Of a DNA stretch of 64,000 nucleotides, positions 58,680-64,000 are shown piece by piece; position 1 is the first letter of the stretch; the number at the start of each line of letters is the position of its first letter. The stretch covers positions 473,130 to 537,129 of the forward strand of contig UESW01005008.1 in NCBI GenBank assembly GCA_900491605.1. Reading direction: 5' to 3'. A program made the translations under genes and the position numbers. Source of the stretch: Calamus simplicifolius. Taxonomy: Eukaryota; Streptophyta; Magnoliopsida; Arecales; Arecaceae. The notes below the pieces were generated by a model, which was not told the DNA's origin, did not search any database, and saw only the letters and a program-made list of their open reading frames with translations.

Positions 58680-61600
58680 TCACTTTTGCTCACTGTAGCG
58701 CAGGATACCATACACATCAACAATGCCAGGAGGAAACACCGGATCTGTTGCTGCTCTCACAGCAACATTTGCAACAGAGGTAACCTTCACTGGAGGAGTG
58801 AAGAGAGGACCCACAAGTGGCACTCGACTCAGCGGTTTCGCATGCTGTAAGATCTGCAGTCAATTGAACTCTTGTGATTCAAAGTCTTCTCAGTTTGTGA
58901 GAGAGAGAGAGAGAGAGAGATTTTACCATCTCTAGAGGTGATCCAATAACACCTAGTGGTATCTTCATGCTCCCAACTTGACGAGTCCCATGTATAAAAC
59001 CTGGCCTCAGTATAACTCCTGTAAAAGATAAATTATGATATATTCATTCTTCCCTAAGCAATCATATTAATATCCTCAACATACACGCAATGCACTGTGT
59101 GCACTGTGAGGCTTCCTGATAGTCCTCATTCTATATAAACTAAATGAATTTCTGAATATATTACTAGTATTGTCTCCTGAAAAAGTTCAAGAGCAGGATT
59201 TGATTCCAGAACTAACATCCAGGAAACGAGTATCAAGGAAACTGACCTCCGTATGTAAATGTTGATAACAACTCTGCTTCAGCAGCTTTCTGCGCCATAA
59301 ATGAAAAAATTCTTGTCATGCATGATAAATACAGACATGTGCAATATCACAAGTGATAAAACTAGGAACATAATGAAAATAAAAAAGGTAAACAATATTT
59401 AAATCAAAAAACAAAATTAGTTTCTGTCAGGATTAAAATGGTCCAAGAATACAAGTCTACAGAAATTCTGTCACCAAGCTTCCTTCTTCCCTCATTTGAC
59501 CACTTCAATGTCTATAGATCCACTCCCATCCCAACAACACACAGTAACCACCCGTCCAGTCTTTGTAGCACATCATTATACTCCCTTGATTGGTCAACAC
59601 TAGTGCCTATTGCAGAGCAAATTTAAGCTACATCCAGTATATAGGTTTCAACCCTATCCTTCGTAGTTATCATTCATCCACCTCAGTATTCCAAAATCTG
59701 AAATTTTACTCATGAACCAGTGCCCCTCTTTAAAATGCAAATATTCAGCCATACAATATAGCATCTAAATAATCAAATATAACTATTTGATTATATTAAA
59801 AAAGATATAACTATTTAAAATTTAAATATCGATTTGGTCATGAATAGAAAAGAGTGGAGGAAGTAGATTCATGTAGCCGACCCCATGTAGTTGGGAAAAG
59901 GCTTAGATGAGTTGAGTTGAGTTGAGTTGTACAACATAGCATCTGATAATCAAACATCTAATAGGTAAACATTTGAACTGTTAAAATTTATTCCTCTATT
60001 ATTATGCCATGCTGCAACTGCAAAGAGACCAACTATCGAGCACATACAGGTCAGGTCCAAGATAAGAAAAATGAGAAACTAAACCTTGAAAATGTCAAAA
60101 ATTGAGAAAGAGATAAAAAAAACAAATTCTAGGAATAAATTATGAGATAGCAATGGCATTCTGGCCTACGTGGACTGAAGCAAGAAGATTCAGGAGGTGG
60201 AGAAGATAAAATCCAACAAAAAAAGCTACAGAGAACAACCTGAAGAGGAAGTGACAATAAAATTTCAAGATATATTTACTATTAATAACATGGTTTTGAC
60301 TCAATGCCAAAATCAACCGAATCAAAAACCTGATGATTGGTTTTAAGGAAGATATCAATTCCTCTTGCATAAGGTAGCTCGGAAAAAGCATACTGATGAA
60401 GTTAGGTGTAGCCACAAAGATGAAAAAGAATTAAAATAGCCTAGTGACAGAATTTTGGGTCTCCACAGAACAATAATAGACAGAAGTAACATTAAGACTT
60501 CTTGCACGTTCACCAACATCAAAATTGTAATGGAGGTCTCGGAAGAGAAGATGATGCTGCAATATCTGAAAATTTATGATAATTGCAATACATCCAAAAC
60601 TCAAAGAACGGGACATGCCCAATCCATATGCTTAAGTCGATGACACCTCTAACGTTACAAACATAGAAAGCATAAGAAATGAGATGCACATATACTGAAC
60701 ATGCTATACAACCACCATCTAACCAGCCCAATTCATAAATATACCTAATATAATGGAAGATAGCTAGATAAATTTTCAGCTTTCTTGGTTTTTAAACATC
60801 ATGATACTTACTACAAATCCCATGTAGATGCTCTAATAGTCTAGCCTAGGTATTCTGGTGACATTAAATGATAGGAAACCTCTCTTTTTGACCAAATTTT
60901 TAGCCTTGTCATAAACTTTTTAATTGTATTTTGCTAAACCGACAGGGAACAAGGTTGAAATTATGGTTAATGTTATGACTTATTATAATAAAACAATAGT
61001 GATGAGGCCATTGAGAATCACACCCACATTATACAAAGGCTAGTCTAGTTTAATTATCATCAAATCTTAACTGCTTGTCTGCTTTGAACTGCAATATAGG
61101 ATTGCCAAAAAGACACCTGGTGTCAGAAGTTGTGAGCCCAGGATGAAACTCACCTTATCAATGACTTTAGCATTTAATCATTCAACAATTATGCATACAT
61201 GGGTTACAAATTAAAATAATTTTGCATGCTCATATCTGTTTAGCATTAGCATCTACTATTTCGAGCCACGAAATAAAAGATAGCTAAAGTTCTGAGCCAT
61301 TCCACTATAAGGTTGCAACACAATGATAAGCCATAGATAAAGTATTATGTTGAGAGCTGGAAAGTAATAATTTCAACAAAAGGCAAAAAAGAAAAAAGAA
61401 AAGAAAAGAAAAGAAAGAAAAAGGAAAGAAAAACCTGAAAGCTCAAAATGCAACACTTAAATTAGTTATAAATTTTGTTTAGTCAAATTCAAAAGTCATC
61501 TATAGATATGACCCTTTTCTCAGTGATGTCTTCTGAGTCATTGGCTTTGTTGATGGCTCTGTCAATATGAACAGCATGCTCATTTTATTACAAAGGCGCC

Positions 61601-62525
61601 AAGTTGTAAGAAGACCCTCTACTTTATGTAAAAGTTTCATTTATAAACTAAATACAAGTTGATCGATGGTAAATATTTATTAAGGCCACAAACCAATCAG
61701 CTCAAGCCAGGGTCTTACATAATATCAACCTATTTAGATTTTCTGTCCAATATTTGTGGAAATTTTGGGGCCATTCCATTATTAAAGCTAAATGAGTCAT
61801 AATAGATCAAGTCCTTTAGTTTCGATCTTTCAAACATTTGACTTGCCATGGTTGGATCAACTCGCAACAGAATTCTTTTCAAGAAGAAGTCTGGAAGACC
61901 ACTAGATTCACCTGAATCAGGTTTAATCTAGGTCCAACTTGTTGTGATCCAAACACAAATCATTTACAAAAGTTGACAGAACTTGACAACCGGACCCTAC
62001 AAATCTCATTTAGACAGAGTCAGTTCATTGCAACCATAAGACTCATGAAGCCACTCTAGCATACAGATGAAATAGACATTGTCTGTAATGGTTACTGCTA
62101 TACAAGTTCTTTTAGAAGATAGATCAAACAACCGATAACTTCAAGAACTGACACTAGAAGTCTCCATCAACTGCAATACATCAACCTGCAGAGATTCTAC
62201 ATTTATATACCAAGATATCAATATTCATTATCAATCTAAAACTAACCATCACTTTTTTATTAATACTATCAAAACAAGGGAATAATTGAGAATTTTCTAG
62301 ATGATTATACACCTCAAGTCCAATTTTTCCTTAGCGACAAGTTATTAAAACTAGTGGCTGAACTTTTATGGTGTCTTAAGCTAAACTTACTGCTATAGTT
62401 CCAAAAAAGATACAATTAAATTACTGAATCATTAAACAACAATACCTTTCCCTCATAATAACCATGTAATAGATAGTTTGCAACACCAAAATCAGCAGCT
62501 GAGATATAAACAAATCTTTTTACAC
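58680..62525 (-). CDS. NAD(P)-binding Rossmann-fold protein (atypical SDR, Coq11-like family), last four visible exons
   Basis: Minus-strand exons, in order of translation: 62525-62446, 59289-59247, 59018-58927 and 58853-58680 (TGA stop at 58682-58680). All have GT/AG borders and their phases fit exactly. They encode VKRFVYISAADFGVANYLL...GYYEGK, KAAEAELLSTFTYGG, VILRPGFIHGTRQVGSMKIP and, in the last exon, HAKPLSRVPLVGPLFTPPVK to the end (RYSEQK). The YISAADFG...YYEGKxxAE pattern is the active-site region of atypical (extended-like) SDRs, with YxxxK in GYYEGK. From memory the family includes Arabidopsis At5g15910 and At5g10730, related to yeast mitochondrial Coq11, so a role in mitochondria or coenzyme Q metabolism is possible but inferred. 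The GxxGxxG NAD site and the start would lie to the right of the window. No stop or frameshift is seen. The intron 59290-62445 is 3.2 kb. Confidence 0.9.
58902..58921. repeat. GA microsatellite in the last intron
   Basis: About ten GA units directly downstream (in the sense of the minus-strand gene) of the donor site at 58926. It may vary between individuals. Confidence 0.85.
59843..59929 (+). mobile_element. RTE-type LINE 3' tail in the large intron
   Basis: GACCCCATGTAGTTGGGAAA and GGCTTAGATGAG followed by four GAGTT units: the same 3' end as the remnant at 6168-6640, here on the plus strand. Only the extreme 3' end is present, as expected for a strongly 5'-truncated insertion. Confidence 0.8.
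61381..61432. repeat. Purine-rich A/G low-complexity run
   Basis: AAAAGAAAAG-type repeats within the 3.2 kb intron. No other feature is recognised in 59930-62445. Confidence 0.8.
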
Positions 62526-63049
62526 CTGCAATAAAAAGGACATAAGGAACTGGATAAATGAATTTCTAACCAGTGGTGTACATATCATCAATTTAGAATT
62601 AAAATTATACTTTGAATTTTATGAAATTAAGAGTATCAATGTATGGCATTTAAAGATATCATAGAGGTATCTAGTTTACAAAAGAAACTTTTGAATTTAA
62701 TGAGTTCTCATGAAATTTTTTAAATTCATAAATCATGACCACTATTTATATTTAGCAATATCATTCTGCTTAAGACTTCTGAAAATTAAGTAGGGCTAAA
62801 ATTCTATTGTCAATAGCATTTAGACTTCTTTTAAAGTAAGGGTTAAAGCCTACTTTATCTTAAAACCATCATTGTATTCTTTTTTATTTTATGACTCTAT
62901 AGTTTCCTTCGGAGCATAATTTAAGATATACTTTTTGTTTAAAAGCCTTTAGTTTCTTGTTGTCAATAGAGTCTAAGGCTCAATCAAGGATCAAGATCTT
63001 GCCCCGGATAATGGAATTAAAGCTATCATTTTGGTTGTCTTTCGTTCCT

Positions 63050-63112
63050 TACTTAAGTATAACCAAGGGACCACTTCCTTACTTAATTATAACCAAGGGA
63101 CCACTTCATTTT
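63050..63112. repeat. Direct duplication of ~31 bp
   Basis: TTCCTTACTTAAGTATAACC...GGGACCACTT is immediately repeated with one change (TTAATTATAACC). Confidence 0.85.
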
Positions 63113-63140
63113 AAGAGACACTCAACCTCTATGAGTTTAA

Positions 63141-63236
63141 GGACCTGTTTGGACTAACTGTTGGCCTAAATAGCTATTAGCCAACAGTTGCCAACAGCCA
63201 CTTAAAGGTGCCCCAGCAACTAATCCAAATGGAGCC
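63141..63236. mobile_element. Small Tourist-like MITE (96 bp)
   Basis: The ends GGACCTGTTTGGACTAACTG and, inverted, CTAATCCAAATGGAGCC are imperfect terminal repeats flanked by TAA at 63138-63140 and 63237-63239. The inside folds through TGTTGGC/GCCAACA. It differs in sequence from the MITEs at 14761-15703. Confidence 0.75.
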
Positions 63237-63680
63237 TAAAACTCCTTATAAAATAAGATTGAGATTCTATTTGAATTATAAAATCAAAATCTTGTCCTAA
63301 ATGAAATATGTTAACTTCTAATGGAAGCATAATTGAAAGTTTTCTTTAAATTAAGAGGGATTCAACTTCTATTAATGGATTCCAGGACTCCTTAAAAGGA
63401 TTAAGATCCTATTCAAATTATGAGACTGAAGTCTTTGTTTCAATGAAGCCTATTGACTTTTTATGGAAACAGACAAAAAGGCCTACTTCCTATTAAGAGG
63501 AATTTAACCCCATTAATGGGGTCTAGGACTCCTTATACAAATAAGATTAGGATCTGATTTAAATTTTGAGACCAGAATCTCATTTTGGATGAAGCCAATC
63601 AATCACTGATTGAAGTATGAATGACCTCTATGAACAGAGTCTTGAGACTCTCCTATGGAAGAAGGGAATGAGATCCCTAG
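63237..63680. repeat. Diverged ~145 bp tandem repeat, about three units
   Basis: ACTCCTTATAAAATAAGATT (63241), ACTCCTTAAAAGGATTAAGA (63389) and ACTCCTTATACAAATAAGAT (63530) begin similar blocks (AGATTNNNATCTNATTTAAATT, GAGACNNAANTCT). Spacing is about 141-148 bp. A more diverged unit may precede them near 62965. Confidence 0.7.
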
Positions 63681-64000
63681 TTCTGTACTAAGGAAAATCT
63701 TTTAAAAAATGGGAAGGATGTGGTGCACCGTGGTGGCATCTCACGTTTAAAAGTGGAAATAAGATGCCAAAAGAGAGAATAGAGTGTAAAATTGCAACCA
63801 TATCAAAAGAGACCTAAATGGCAGCAATATTAATAGCTACTTCTTTCTGTTTTCCTTTTCTTTCTTGTTCCCAATAGAACACATACACAAGCAACAACAG
63901 CACCCCCCCTCCCTTCCCAACACACACACACATGCATGCACACACGCACGAGAAAAGGAAAAAAAAAAAAAGCAAAAGAACTCAAGCTTGATGCTAGATA

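Larger units (their letters stand above)
62526..64000. other. Upstream intron of the Rossmann gene; no further exon recognised
   Basis: I looked on the minus strand for the N-terminal SDR sequence (GxxGxxG, NGTANINAI-type) and did not find it, so this is probably intron extending beyond the window. It contains a 32 bp direct duplication, a MITE, a ~145 bp tandem repeat and a CA/CATG-rich microsatellite at about 63915-63950, all listed or noted. Confidence 0.55.

Overview
This is nuclear DNA from a flowering plant, probably a monocot and possibly a palm (the lineage is an inference from overall style only; nothing here fixes the species). The evidence is spliced genes with GT/AG introns, many LTR retrotransposons with plant-type primer-binding sites complementary to initiator-methionine tRNA, Tourist-like MITEs, RTE-type LINE remnants and a plant Ulp1-type transposon gene. 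Most of the 64 kb is transposable element. Only one gene looks like a functioning host gene, and it is cut by the right edge.

Layout. 1-2444 (minus): decayed, spliced Ulp1-protease gene of the plant transposon type, continuing past the left edge. 2505-5000: two arrays of a ~120 bp tandem repeat built on GGTGTCG, separated by a large fold-back hairpin. 6168-6640: remnant of an RTE-clade LINE. 6760-12613: Ty1/copia element 1 (TSD GTTTG) with a chimeric insertion in its 5' leader. 13114-13555: possible solo LTR with short tandem repeats. 14761-15703: cluster of Tourist-like MITEs. 17473-22643: Ty1/copia element 2 (TSD AATAT), young. 23068-23633: complete 566 bp TRIM element (TSD CCAAC), the only LTR element on the plus strand.

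25896-57188 is a four-level nest of LTR elements, all on the minus strand. The outer element is a non-coding, LARD-like element with ~0.9 kb LTRs and TSD GTTTT. Copia element 3 (LTRs ~2 kb) sits inside it. A Ty3/gypsy chromovirus (LTRs 1.33 kb, TSD TTTTT) is inserted in the 5' LTR of copia 3. Copia element 4 (SIRE/Maximus-like, LTRs ~1.5 kb, TSD CAAAG, with an extra ORF after pol) is inserted in the 5' LTR of the chromovirus. The boundaries give the order of insertion directly: outer element, copia 3, chromovirus, copia 4. Every coding region in the nest is broken by stops or frameshifts.

57189-64000: unique-looking DNA carrying the last four visible exons (minus strand, 62525 to 58680) of a gene for an atypical short-chain dehydrogenase-like NAD(P)-binding Rossmann protein. 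A 3.2 kb intron holds an RTE LINE tail, and a 96 bp MITE and short tandem repeats lie further upstream.

I found no convincing new coding system. The most unusual structures are the precisely dated nest, the template-switch chimera inside copia 1, the fold-back hairpin carrying an open frame, the GGTGTCG arrays, and the repetitive intercistronic block before the extra ORF of copia 4, which shares its motif with that element's own LTRs.
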